A DNA stretch of 51,560 nt from Capniomyces stellatus. Its lineage: Eukaryota > Kickxellomycota > Harpellomycetes > Harpellales > Legeriomycetaceae. Positions 23,835-35,696 of this stretch are shown one piece after another. Made by a program: the position numbers and the translations under genes. Where the stretch lies: the NCBI GenBank assembly GCA_001661515.1, contig LUVW01000040.1:63955-115514 (forward strand), given 5' to 3'. Numbering within the stretch: position 1 is the first letter of the stretch; every line of letters starts with the position of its first letter. The notes below the pieces were generated by a model. The model was not told where the DNA came from. It made no database searches and saw only the letters and a program-made list of their open reading frames with translations.

Positions 23835-25358
23835 TTAAATCCGAGAGTTCATCGATGATGGATAACCTGACTGCGATAGAATATTTAATGGGCCAAAATT
23901 CTCGACAAGCTTCAGCTGGTCATTGCTCTTGCACAGCAATAGCCCAGCAAACGCCAGGGAGTTGATGGGGATGCCTTGATAATCTCTGGAGCTCCTGGGA
24001 ATTAAAATCATTGCAGTTTTGGTCAGGATAAAGTTGTAGGACATATTGATAGTCTGTGACAAATCGATTGGGTTGTTTTCGTCGGCTTTATTGGCACCAT
24101 TGATGCAAGAGTTCCAAAATACAACCAAATTTTCCAGGACTTTTATGTATTGAGCCAATAAATAATTGGCGGCATCTTTTAGCTGCGTGTCTTTAGCATT
24201 TGATAAAACAGACTGCCCAACTATTTCTGGGTTTAGTTTGACCCCCCAATGAACAAACTGGATGTCTGGAGATGAAAACACTTGGTCTAACAAAGGTGTG
24301 GTGGTTTTATATGGCTCAAGTTGTTAAAACAATCCAACTACCAAGATATATATATAATACTGAATGAAAACACAAGAACGAGTGTTTACCTATAGGCGAG
24401 TTGGATTTTGCCCAAAGCTTGGCAACGGGAGAGTCCTCTAGTCCGGATAATAGAGGAACTGTCTGTATGTGTTTGTGCGGCTGGCTAGTAAAAAAGATAG
24501 AACCAAGTGATAAAAGCCGTTAATTTAAATTCAACAATAAAAAAAGACGTTAGTTTCAGCATACAAGGCATTCAATAAAAAGAAAATCAAAGTGGAACTC
24601 GCGTAAATGATGGTTGGATGTTGATTAAAAAAAAATCATGGAACTCACCTTGCGCCTGAGTTGACCCCGCTGTTATAGAATGTTACGGTTGGTTCGATCA
24701 ACTTTGATGTGGTTGAGATTATCGCATTAAAGTCGTTGATGTCTAGCGGCGTCCCTTGTTCGATATAGTCTACATAGCAGCATTACATAAAATAGGATAC
24801 CCGTTTAATGATACTTTAGCAACATCATACTCAGCCACAAACAAACTCTAACTAATAGCTTCAAGGGCAGAGAAGCAACGCTTAACCAAACTGCTTAAAA
24901 AAGTTAAATACTGGGAAATAAATTTGAATGAAAAAAATAAAATCAATAGAGGACCTGGAACAAGTACCTTTTGTTACAAGCAATAGGTGGTATGGCACAA
25001 TACAAAACTTGTTTAGTACAATGCTATGTCCTGGCTGAATTTCGTGCAAAAGAAGGTCGGGCTCAATGGTCTTAAAGGGATCAACAAAGGTGGTTTCCTT
25101 TTTTTTGTCCTCGGGGCTTGTGTCAGCCATTTTAGCAAGAATTGGTGCAATTCTGACTTCAAACTACAAGGTTGGCCACAAGTATAAGTACCTGAAATAT
25201 ACACTCATAAATGGAGCACGACTTTAGGTAAAGTTGAAGCATGTACTTGCCTTTACGTTTTTTTCAACTACATTGAGCAAATTGGATTCAAAAAAAATCA
25301 AACTTCCTTTACTCAAGGCAGAGTTGTATCTACCCTTGATGGCATTTAGCAAAGACAT
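23835..25358 (-). CDS. APA1: Diadenosine tetraphosphate phosphorylase / ATP adenylyltransferase
   Basis: Phosphorolyses Ap4A to ATP and ADP in the cytosol (HIT-superfamily GalT branch). Five exons (25251-25358, 24968-25163, 24649-24769, 24390-24484, 23835-24286) join in phase to 323 residues, close to the yeast enzymes. The first intron (87 nt) has a GC donor, AAG|GCAAGT, with a TTGTAG acceptor; no GT donor keeps the frame as well. Conserved pieces in order: FEVRIAPILAK, the VDPF segment, VLNKFCIVPYHLLLVTK, FYNSG, GASQPHKHIQ with the nucleotidyl-transfer HxHxQ motif at about 145-149, then NFILTKTAMILIPRS and INSLAFAGLLL. All catalytic residues are present. The symbol follows yeast APA1/APA2; which of the two is closer cannot be told. 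Confidence 0.9.
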
Positions 25359-26002
25359 TGTTTTCGGAATTAGATCGAATTAAAAGTAAATAATACAAAA
25401 AAAAGTATAAAGCCAAGAAGTTAGTGGTAATAATATAGACACCGGAAACGAATAAATGTTAATGTCGGTAAGGCAAGGTTGCTGTTCACAATCACAAAAG
25501 TGTACTTTTTTTTTGCAAGCTTTGTGACTAAAGAGTAAAATATGTGCCTTAATTGATTTGTGTTTTATCAAGACGTTAGATTTAAGACATTTGATTAAAT
25601 ATATTTACCAGGAGTAAATTGACAAGCTTGGTATAAAATAAATAAGCCCCTAATAGATTTTACTTTGAAAAAGGAGTATATTCGCTCGGTTTCAAGAAAT
25701 TACTGGAAATAAAAAAATTCAGGTGAAATAAACTAATGGCTGAAATCGGTTACAAAAAGGTAAAAACATAAAAAATGGTCAGGTCATATCTTGAATTTTC
25801 TTTTGATCGCCTGATTTAAATATAAAGCATCTGGGCTTTAGCCAAATCCGTGTTTTCCTAGAATATCGAGTTCTCTAAGCTAATATATTGCCAAGTCGCT
25901 CCTTTGTTGGAATTATAGACCAGTCTACTCGAAATCTTATCAAACTGGGAATCAAACAATACAATTGTAAACGACTTTTATAAATAAAAAACCACCAAAA
26001 TT
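25359..26002. other. Divergent promoter region
   Basis: Lies between the Ap4A phosphorylase start (minus) and a possible small gene at 26003 (plus). AT-rich. A TATA-like TTATAAATAAA at 25979-25989 sits just before the plus-strand start. No coding frame I can support. Confidence 0.5.
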
Positions 26003-26353
26003 ATGGTAACCGTTCCATGCATGGTCATAAAACCATCAAGATATTTGCACTCAAGATATTTGCGCTCAAAACGGTTCATCAACCACGTCTTTTATCAACA
26101 TTTTGCTTTGCAAATATCCACAGCAGCTGTTTTTGGAAGTTTGATCGCTTCAGCGAGTCGATTTGATCATATGCAAGCAAATAATCCGTCGGCTGCGCAG
26201 TTGTATATTCCCAATGGCTATGTTCACATATGGCGGCTTTGGGCTAACAATCTGCAAAGCCTAACCAAAACACAAAGTATAATAATAGGCTCGAACCACA
26301 AACTGATATACCAAAGTGCCGTTCTTCAATTACGTAAACTCCGCCTATATTAA
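26003..26353 (+). CDS. Hypothetical small protein with one membrane segment
   Basis: Single open frame of 116 codons. The first 35 residues are basic and aromatic (RYLHSRYLRSKRF), followed by a hydrophobic stretch (FALQISTAAVFGSLIASAS), then a polar segment with PNGYVHIWRLWANNL. The basic N-terminus plus one helix would suit a mitochondrial inner-membrane protein, but I recognise no family. A second Met at codon 7 is an alternative start. The C-terminal 25 residues could be replaced by a spliced exon. Codon use in the middle looks coding; the rest is uncertain. Confidence 0.4.
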   Translation: MVTVPCMVIKPSRYLHSRYLRSKRFINHVFYQHFALQISTAAVFGSLIASASRFDHMQANNPSAAQLYIPNGYVHIWRLWANNLQSLTKTQSIIIGSNHKLIYQSAVLQLRKLRLY

Positions 26354-26846
26354 AAAGGTGGGGAGAAAGGCGGTAGCCACTGTTAAACGGATGAAAACTA
26401 TGAGCTCGTTTTACTGAACTTGGGGGTTGGTTGGTTAACGAATAGAATCAGAACAAAACACATAAAAATAATGTAAAAGTAAACACGGAATTGCGTTGAA
26501 TTTTCATCATATTTTCTGTGCTTTAATTCGAAACAAACACAAAAAACAACAAGAAAAGACACAGCAAGGCAACTATATCGAATAGATTAGTTGCTATTAC
26601 ACTAATGCTCAACACTTTGATACTCTAAAATCAAATCCAAGTTTATAAATATGATCCGACCTCTTGCTTTTAAAAGCTGTTTTGTTTTTTTATTTAAATT
26701 TAAAAGGTTTTCCGTTTTTTTTATAGAAATTTAAAGAGTGTTTTGATCTGAAAAAATAATCCGTGCTTTCTTATTCTACAAGACTACCATAAAGTCAAAA
26801 AAATAAATATTTTCAAGGCTTTACTCTTTACTTTATTTGAAAAAAA
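26354..26846. other. Upstream region of the GST-like gene
   Basis: AT-rich, with A/T runs; TTTAAATTTAAAAG and TTTAAAGAG blocks at 26692-26740. No coding frame seen. Confidence 0.5.
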
Positions 26847-27604
26847 ATGTCGAAATACAACCTTATTTACTTCCCAATCAGAGCACGCGGCTACGTAGCG
26901 CGGCTTATTCTAAACCTAGGCAAGGCAGACTGGAAAACCACATCATTGGATGTAAGAATACAGCTCATTTGCTTTAATGGTCGCACTTTTAATAATAATG
27001 AGACTGCCAATATTGTATTTGCTCTATGTTTCATTAAAACCATAGCTTTATTTCTGTTTTTTGGTTGTACGCTCTTATTAAATGTAATTATTATCACTGG
27101 TGAAAAATGTATTAATAGTGGCCAGCTGAGAAGGAGAACATGCCCTATGGACGTCTTCCAGTACTTATCGAAACCAACCCAGACGGTTCAGAGTTTGTGT
27201 TGTCAGAGAGCCATGTTATTGAAAGGTACTTGGCGCGCAAGTTTGGACTCTACCCAACAGATCCGCAAGGTGCAGCTAAAATTGAGCAATATGTTGACCA
27301 ACTGATTGACTCGTTTGAGGCTTATGCAAAGTACAGATCCTCCAGCAAAGCTCCTGAAGACAAGGATGCTTTTTACAAAACACTATCATACCTGTTTAGC
27401 AAACACGAAAAAATATTGGCCAGTAACCCAGGCGGCCACTACTACGGGGACCAGATCACTTATCCTGACGTGTTTTTGTATGCACTGCACGCCATTGTTT
27501 TAAATGCCTGTGGTGACGAAATTTTCAATGAAACCAATGCACCCAACATGATCAAGCTTGTTAAAAAGCTCGAGTCCAACAGTTTGATTACCCAGGTTGA
27601 ATAA
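26847..27604 (+). CDS. Glutathione S-transferase-like protein (sigma-like)
   Basis: Two exons, 26847-26951 and 27119-27604, join in phase across a 167-nt intron (GTAAGA donor, TTAATAG acceptor) to give 196 residues. The N-terminal thioredoxin-like fold has LIYFPIRARGYVARLIL with the catalytic-type Tyr at residue 8, MPYGRLPVL with the cis-Pro, and the glutathione-contact SESHVIERYLARKFGL. The all-helical C-terminal domain includes ITYPDVFLYALHAIV, the N-capping/hydrophobic-staple area. Length and motif order fit sigma-like GSTs, which conjugate glutathione to electrophiles or isomerise substrates. It starts directly after an A-run. Function at the substrate level is unknown. Confidence 0.85.
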
Positions 27605-28520
27605 ACTTGACTGAAATGTAGTGAATTATTGCTGATTTGTCTTTTATTTTATTTTCTTGACACTAGGCTTTAGGTTGAATATACGTTTTGATTTATCAAG
27701 TAAATAAAGGCTAGTTCACAAAGAGTTTGGCACAAGTGCTATGTATTGTAAGCTCTGCAGAATTGAGTAGATAGTAAATCAAACAGAATTGTAACCTTAT
27801 TAAAGCGTAAAATACACAGAGTCAGCAAATTTAAGTCAAATGGTGTTGAAAGCTTGCTTTTAATATTTAACTTTGAATAAATTGGAGTTAAAATCGCGTA
27901 AATGATGTTCAAGAAAAAAAAAGATGAAGAAAATAACAAAGAAAAACCCCAAACTCGAAATTAAATCAACATAAAAAAAATTTTTTTAATCGAAATGTAA
28001 TGGAGTTATAATGCAAAATCAATTTGTTTACAATTACAAGAAATAACCAAACAAAAAAAAAACTTTTAAAAATATAATTGAGCAAAATCAAAGTTAGATA
28101 TTCCGAGTTTAAAGTGGAATTTAGGAAGCAATTAGTTTGTTAGTACTGTTGATAGTAAAATAAACAAGAGGATAGATTAAAAATCAAGACTTTTTAAATC
28201 TAGTTTATATTTTTATAACTTAAGGGCTTTGGTAAAGAGAATATAAAACACTTTTTAGGAAAACTATTAGAAGGTTGGAATAGTGAAAGGCAATTTTCAA
28301 AGAGTTATTGCAAGCAGGAAATAAGTAAATTCTAGGGAGATAAAATAAAGAAAAGGAAAGCGTGAAATATTGTTATTTATTTTTTTGTAAAATTAAAAGA
28401 AATAAAAACGGAAAGATACCAACAAAAAAAAGAGAGAGAGAGAGAGAGAGACGGGTAGCAACAAAACAATAAAGGCAAAGTTAATAGCAAGATAATAGCA
28501 GATATAATATAATAGCAGAC
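27605..28520. other. Intergenic, A-rich, upstream of BRR2
   Basis: Very A-rich plus strand with several poly-A runs, ending in a GA dinucleotide run (28431-28451) about 70 nt before the BRR2 start. No gene seen. Confidence 0.55.
28431..28451. repeat. (GA)n dinucleotide run upstream of BRR2
   Basis: About ten GA repeats, 70 nt before the BRR2 start codon. Such polypurine tracts in promoters or 5' leaders can bind GAGA-type factors or exclude nucleosomes; no function is shown here. Confidence 0.8.
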
Positions 28521-31500
28521 ATGGCGGATGAAGCAAATCGAGCGAGTCAGTATCAATATGCGGCAAACAGCAATTTAGTTTTGCAGGCGGATAGAGCTTC
28601 GCTTCCAAGACGGACGAACGAGCCATCGGGAGAGCCAGAGACATTATGGGGAAAGATAGATCCGAAACAGATGGGCTCCAGAGTCAGACAGTCAGGAGAT
28701 GATCGGGCTAAGGGATTGGATGGGGGATTGGATGAAGTGGATAAGGAAAAAGAACGGCTGAGAAAGGAGGAGAAGGTGCGAAAGGCCAAGATGGAAAAGC
28801 AAAAGTAAGGAACTGAAATGAGAGGATTTAGAATTAGATTTAGAATTGGATTTAGAACCATGTTTATGGTTAGAGTAGATGAGGCTTATGTAAATTGACG
28901 TGGAGCAATTGTCTGAATATTTTATTGAGATGGTGTTGGTAATAATATTGCTGGTTGCTAATACTAATGGAAAACTGATATAACGAATAGATCGATGAAG
29001 AGGGTGAATGGAAAAGAAAACGTAGTTACGGCGTCAGAGAATTTGGAGGGGGTAATTTACCAGCCACAGACTCAAGAGACGAGCGAGACTTGGGGAATGA
29101 TATTAGAATACATTCGAAGATACTTGGGAGATCAAAGCGAGGAGGTGGTGAGGTCAGCAAGCGAGGAAACTTTGGAGATATTGAAGGACAAGGATATAAA
29201 AGACTCGGACAAAAAGAAGCAAATTGAAGAGATGCTGGAAGCCAAGCTAGCAATTGAAGAGTTTACGTTATTGGTGAACTTGGGGAAACAGATTGTAGAT
29301 TATAACATGGACAAGGATGAGGATGGTGGTGGGGGGATGGGGGAGGGAGCAGAGCTTGATGAGAAGGTGGGAGTGGCGGTAGTGTTTGAGGAGGATGAGG
29401 AGGAAGGAGAGGAAGATGGTGGTGAGTTTGGTGTTGGAGCTGATGAGGATTCAGAGGCGGATTCAGGGATGGATTCGGGGGAGGAAGGGTATGAGGAAAA
29501 GGTAAATGGGGGAATAGGCAGTGTAGTAGGAATGGGAGGTGATATGGATATGGGCATGGATATGGATAACGAGATAGTGATTGAGTCAGGAAGTAAAAAA
29601 AGGAGCAAGGAAAGGGATGAGACGGGTGCAGAGATTGGGACAGAGGCAGTGGAGCTTGAGGCGCATGAGGTTGACGCGTTCTGGTTGCAGAGACGGTTTA
29701 GAAAGGAGTTTGTTGATGAGCGAGAGTCACAGGAAAAGGCAAAGAAGGCGATGGAGCTGCTAGAGTCGGAGCTTGGTATCAGAGGGCTAGAAAACGAGCT
29801 GGTGGAGCTGTTTGAGTTTAGCAAGTTTGACGTAGTGCGAGAATTGACAAAGAACAGAGAGATTATTGTGTGGGGGAGCAGATGGTCGCGGGCAGTTGGA
29901 GGAGGGGGGGAGGCGGTAAGACAGCTTAAAGAGCAGATGGAGGGAATGGGGCTTTCAAGGCTTTGCGAGAGGCTGATGGGGCTAAAAGAAGAAAAAAGAA
30001 AAAGGGTGCCAGGAAAAAGAAGCCAAGAAAAAGAGAGCAAAAAGGAAGTGGACGTGGCGATGGGAGAAGGGGAGGCGAGCGAGGAGGAGGAAGAGGATAT
30101 GGAAGGGGGGGGGAGACGGGAAAGAAGAAGAGGTGCGGGAAGGCTTGGAGAGGGGCAGATTCCAGGGCCATCGGAAACAATAGACCTGGACACAATAGGG
30201 TTTACGCAAGGGGCGAGATTGATGTCAAACAAGAGGTGCAAGTTGCCAGACGGGTCGTTTAAAAAGACGAGAAAGGGGTATGAGGAGATATTTGTTCCAG
30301 CGGCAAAGGCGTTGGGGGAATTTGGTAAGGCATTGGTGGGAATAACGGAGATTCCAGAGTGGGCGCAAGAAGCGTTTCCAGGAACAAAGTCGTTTAACCG
30401 GATCCAGAGCACAGTGTTTGAGACGGCGTTCAAGACGGAGGAAAACATGCTGGTTTGTGCGCCGACGGGAGCGGGTAAAACGAATGTGGCAATGTTGGCG
30501 ATGATGGAGACAATGGCAAGGTTCAGAAACGCGAGCGGGGAGCTGGACTTGGAAGGGTTCAAGATAGTGTACATTGCACCAATGAAGGCGCTGGTGTCGG
30601 AGGTGGCGGGGAGTTTTGGGAAGAGGTTGCAGGGGCTGGGAGTAAAAGTAGGGGAGCTGACGGGAGACTCGCAGATGACAAAGGAGCAGATCGAGTCAAC
30701 GCAGGTGATAGTAACAACGCCTGAGAAATGGGATGTGATCACGAGAAAGGCGACGGAGAGAAGCTACACGAGGCTGGTTAGACTGGTGATAATTGATGAG
30801 GTGCATTTACTGCACGACACTAGAGGGCCGGTTCTGGAGGCGATAGTGTCAAGAATGCTGAGGACGATGGAGCAGACGCAGGAGAGGGTTCGACTGGTAG
30901 GGTTATCGGCAACGCTGCCGAATTACGAGGACGTGGCGGGGTTCCTGCGGGTGGACAAGAGCAAGGGGATGTTTTACTTTGACGGGAGGTACCGGCCATG
31001 TCCGCTGCAGCAGACGTTTGTGGGGATAACAGAGAAGAAGGCGATCAAGCGGCTGGCGCTGATGAACGAGATCACGTATGAGAAGGTGGAGGAGCAGGCG
31101 GGCAAGAACCAGGTGCTGGTGTTTGTGCATGCCAGAAAGGAGACGGGGAAGACGGCGAGCTGGTTGAGAGATATGGCGATTGAGAAGGGTACGGTTGGCA
31201 AGCTGGTTAACCCGAACGGCGCGTCAAGAGAGATTCTGCAGAGCGAGGCGGAGAGCACAAAGGACATGGTGCTGAGGGAGCTGCTTCCGTATGGGATAGG
31301 AATCCATCATGCGGGGATGACGCGCGTGGACCGGACGCTGGTTGAGGAGCTGTTTGCGGATGGGCACTTGCAGGTTCTGGTATCGACGGCTACGCTAGCG
31401 TGGGGAGTCAACTTGCCAGCGCACTCTGTGATTATCAAGGGGACAAACGTGTACTCGCCTGAGCAGGGCAAGTGGATTGAGTTGTCGCCGCAGGACATCC

Positions 31501-34500
31501 TGCAGATGTTGGGGAGAGCAGGTAGGCCGCAGTACGACACGTTTGGGGAGGGAGTGATCATCACGACGCACAACGAGCTGCAGTACTACCTGAGTCTGCT
31601 GAACCAGCAACTGCCAATAGAGTCGCAGCTAGCGATGAAGCTGTCCGACAACCTGAATGCCGAGATCAGTCTGGGGTCTGTGCAGAACAGGGAGGATGCG
31701 GTACAGTGGCTTGGGTACACGTACTTTTACGTCAGAATGCTGCGGTCGCCAGTGCTGTACGGAGTGTCGCATGAAACCCTGCAGACGGACCCAGCGCTTG
31801 TGCAGAAGAGAGTTGACTTGGTGCACGCTGCGTGTCTGCAGCTGGAGAAGGCCGGCATGCTGCGGTACGAGGCCAAGAGCGGCAAGTTCCAAGCAACAGA
31901 GCTGGGCAAAGTTGCGGCGCAGTACTACGTGCAGCACAAGAGCATTGAAGCCTACCACCACCACCTGAACCCGACCATTGGCGACATTGACTTGGTTAGA
32001 GTGTTTTCGCTAAGTAGTGAGTTCCAGCAGGTGCATGTGCGCATGGATGAGAAGCACGAGCTGAAGCGGCTTATTGAGAGGGTGCCGATCCCCATCAAGG
32101 AGTCGGTTGATGACCCAATTGCTAAGATCTCTGTGCTTCTGCAGGCCTACATTGCGCGTCTTAAGCTTGATGGGTTTGCGCTGGTGTCCGATATGGTGTA
32201 CGTCACGCAGTCTGCAGCCCGCCTGATGCGCGCAATTTTTGAGATATGCATGAGGAGGGGTTGGGCGCTGGCTGCCAGGAGAGCGCTTGACTGGTGCAAG
32301 CAGGTCGAGAAGCGGTTGTGGGTGTCCAACTCGCCACTGGCCCAGTTTGGCGTAAACAGGAGCGGCGGCATTCCAGCCGATCTGCTCAAGAGAGTCGAGA
32401 GAAAGAACATGCCGTGGAAGCGCCTGCTGGACATGGAGGCTGACGAGCTAGGCGAGTGGGTTGGTGTGCCAAAGGCCGGTAGATTGCTGCATAAGTTGAT
32501 TTACACCGTGCCCAAGGTAGACGTCAAGGTTCATGTTCAGCCGTGGTCCAGAGCGCTAATCCACATCCAGCTGGTGATTACGCCCGACATGCGGTGGGAC
32601 TCCAGCGTTCATGGGTCCAGCCAGCAATTCTGGATATTTGTTGAGAGCTCCGATGGCCTGCGTCTGATGCACAGTGAGATGTTTATTCTGAAGGAGATGT
32701 ACAGCACCAGCGAGCACATTGTTGAGTTTGTGTGTGCGTTGCTTGACCCGCTGCCGCCACACTACTTTGTCAGCGTGATCAGCGACCGCTGGCTGGCTTC
32801 GGAAACACGAGTTCCGGTGTCCTTTAGGCACATGCTGCTGCCTGAAAAGTTCCTGCCCCCCACCGAGCTGCTGGACATGCAGTCGTTGCTGCCCAAAGCG
32901 CTGAAGAACGAACAGTACACTGACCTGTACACCGGACTTGGTGTGCACGAGTTTGACTCTGTGCAAACGCAGACGTTCCACTCAATCTACAACTCGGACG
33001 CAAACGTTTTTGTTGCCTGCTCAACACCCAGTTCGCTGATGGGGTGCGCTGAGTTTGCACTGCTGCGGTTGTTCGCCACAAACGCCGATGCCAAGGCTGT
33101 GTACATCAGTCCGTTTAGCAGCATGGCCGAGTTCCGGTGCAAGTTTTGGCAGACTCGGCTGTTTGAAAAGCTGGGCAAGAAGATTGGGCTGCTCAATGGA
33201 GAGACAACATTCGATCTGAAGATGCTGGAGAGCTGCGACTTGGTTTGCTGCACGCCTGTGCAGTGGGACAACCTGAGCAGGAGGTGGAAGCAGCGGAAAC
33301 TTGTGCAAAAGGTGTCCCTGGTTATCCTGGACAAGCTCGAGTGGATTGGCGGGTCTGGCTCGGGGTCAGGCGGCAGTGTTGGCGGAGGCGGAGGTGATGA
33401 TGAGGGCGATGTTCCGGACTCGTCGGTGTACGAAATTGTTGCTAGCAGAGTCAGATATATTTCGGCGCAAACGGGCAAGCTCATCCGGATAGTGGGACTG
33501 TCGGTGCCGCTGGCCAACGCTAAAGACGTGTGCAACTGGCTGGGCGTGGCGAGCAACAACATGTTCAACTTCCACCCAATGGTTCGACAATCGCCGCTTG
33601 ACATCCACATAGTATCGTACTCGATTACGCACTTTGCCTCAATGATGCTGGCAATGGCTAGGCCAGCATACTTTGCAATAACGCGCACCTCAGCAGCAAG
33701 CAAAGCAACAGTCAACAACCCGCATGCGATTGTGTATGTAAACAGCCGGAAGCAGGCCAGACTGACCGCTGCACAGCTATTGACTTGTGCAATCGCCGAT
33801 GACAACGCAGAGATTTTCAGAAACGCGGCTTTAGACGTTGGGAAACTCGATTTTGTTGACAAGGCGCTGATGGAGCTGGTCAGCAGCGGAATCGCGTACT
33901 ACCACGAAGCCATGCACAGCAGGGACAGGGCAGTCGTTGAACAGCTGTTTGCAGCCGGGTCAATTGGGCTGCTGGTGGCGTCAAGAGAGATGTGTTGGGT
34001 GGTTGATGGGCTCCAGCTATCGTGCTCAACAGTTGTGATTATGGGCTCGCAGCATTATGTAGGCAGGCAGCACCGCTACGTCGACTACCCAATCCCCATG
34101 ATCCTGCAGATGATGTCGTCGGTGCAGGTTAGCCACGATCTGGCCAACGGCAAGTGCGTACTAATGTGCCCAACCAACAAGAAAATGATATACAAAAAGT
34201 TTATCCACGAACCGCTGCCCATTGAGTCCAGACTCGAGAGCCGGCTGCACGACGCGTTTAACGCCGAGGTTGTAGGCAGGACCATCGAGAGCCGCCAGGA
34301 CGCTGTTGACTACCTAACGTGGACTTTCATGTACCGCCGGCTGGTCCAGAACCCAAATTACTATGGGCTCCAGGGCACCTCCCACGTCCACTTGAGCGAC
34401 TACCTGTCTGAACTCGTCGAGTCTTCATTGACCGATCTGAGCCTGGCCAAATGCATCCTACTTAAAGACTCGGACGCCAACAACGATGATGATGATGACG

Positions 34501-35696
34501 AGGAGGAAAACGAAATTAGTCCCACCAACTTGGGCATGATTGCCTCCTACTACCAGCTGCGCTACGTCACAGTCGAAATGCTTGCACTGTCGCTAACCTC
34601 CTCGACAAAGCTCCGTGGCGTGCTGGACATCGTCTCTTCGTCTGAAGAGTTTGACAGCGTGCCAATCAGACACAGGGAAACTGCGCTGCTGTCAAAGCTT
34701 GCTGGAAACGTTCCAATAAAGCTCAACTCTGCAGACATTAACAAGCCCAAGTACAAGGTCCACCTGCTTATCCAGGCCCACTTCAGCCGACTCAACTTGC
34801 CACCTGACCTGGCCGCCGACATGAGGTGGGTTGTGTCTAAGCTGCTTACTGTTCTACAGGCCGTTGTTGACGTCAGCTCGTCAATGACCTACACCCTGCC
34901 TGCTCTCGCCGCAATGGAGCTGTGCCAGATGACTGTCCAGGCTCTCTGGATCGGCAAGGATAATCTGGTCAAGCAGATTCCAAACTTTTCCCCTGCCATC
35001 ATCGACCTCTGCACATCCCGCTCAATCACTTCTGTCTACGATGTTATGGAGATGGAAGATGACGACCGCTTGCAGCTGTTTAGCTCACTTGACAACTCCC
35101 AGATCCAGCAGATTGCCCACTTTGTCAACAAGTACCCCAGTCTCGACCTAGACGCCAAGCTTGTACCTCTAACCACCCCCAAATCCCGTCCAAGCATCCA
35201 GTCCAAACACCCGTACGTTGCATCTAACGGTGCCATCACAATCAAGGTCTCCATCACCCGCGACTCTGACGACGATGAACAAGATGGTGCCGTTGACACC
35301 TCTGTCATTGCTCCGTTCTACAATTCGCTGCTCACCAACCACACAAAGTTCGAGAACTGGTGGGTTCTTGTCACTTATCCCAAGTCAAATCTACTTGTCG
35401 CCGTGAAACGCGTTTCAATCAACAAACCCCAGTTTACTGTTGATCTACAGTTTGAAGCTCCGAAATTCTCTGCTCTTTCTGCCAGTGACTCTGATGGCGC
35501 TGATGGCGTTTTGGTTGAATACAAGCTGTTTTTGATGTGCGACAGTTATGTTGGTTGTGATCAGGAACTCGATCTAAACGTCCTTGTCTTGCCTGGCTCC
35601 GAGAGCTCTGATGATGACGATGATGATGACGACGATGAAGAGGATAGCGATGATAACGATAATGATCAGGACGGTGATGACCGTATGTCTGAATAA
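28521..35696 (+). CDS. BRR2: BRR2/SNRNP200 U5 snRNP Ski2-like RNA helicase
   Basis: Unwinds U4/U6 during spliceosome activation. Exon 1 (28521-28804) encodes an N-terminus like human SNRNP200 (YQYAANSNLVLQADR); a 186-nt intron (GTAAGG donor) joins in phase to 28991-35696, giving 2329 residues. An acidic Glu/Asp/Gly-rich insert lies near residues 220-300. The N-terminal cassette is complete: CAPTGAGKT (about 585), VIIDEVHLLHD, LSATLPN, GIHHAGMTR and QMLGRAGRPQYD, then winged-helix and Sec63 parts. The C-terminal cassette is intact in outline but Walker A (CSTPSSLMGC, about 1432), motif II (LDKLEWIGG instead of DEVH) and motif III (LSVPLAN) are changed. A Gly/Ser/Asp loop follows motif II. The second Sec63 module carries the MEMEDDDR segment and a C-terminal acidic run of Asp and Glu. 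Confidence 0.95.

Noticed and set aside
26286..26300. GGTTCGAGCC on the minus strand, like a tRNA B-box
   Set aside because: The flanks do not pair as a T-arm (TGTGG cannot pair with CTATT) and no A-box or anticodon arm lies at the expected distance.
29300..30742. 480-codon minus-strand frame opposite BRR2
   Set aside because: Ser/Pro-rich antisense shadow of the acidic, purine-rich part of BRR2; no domain.
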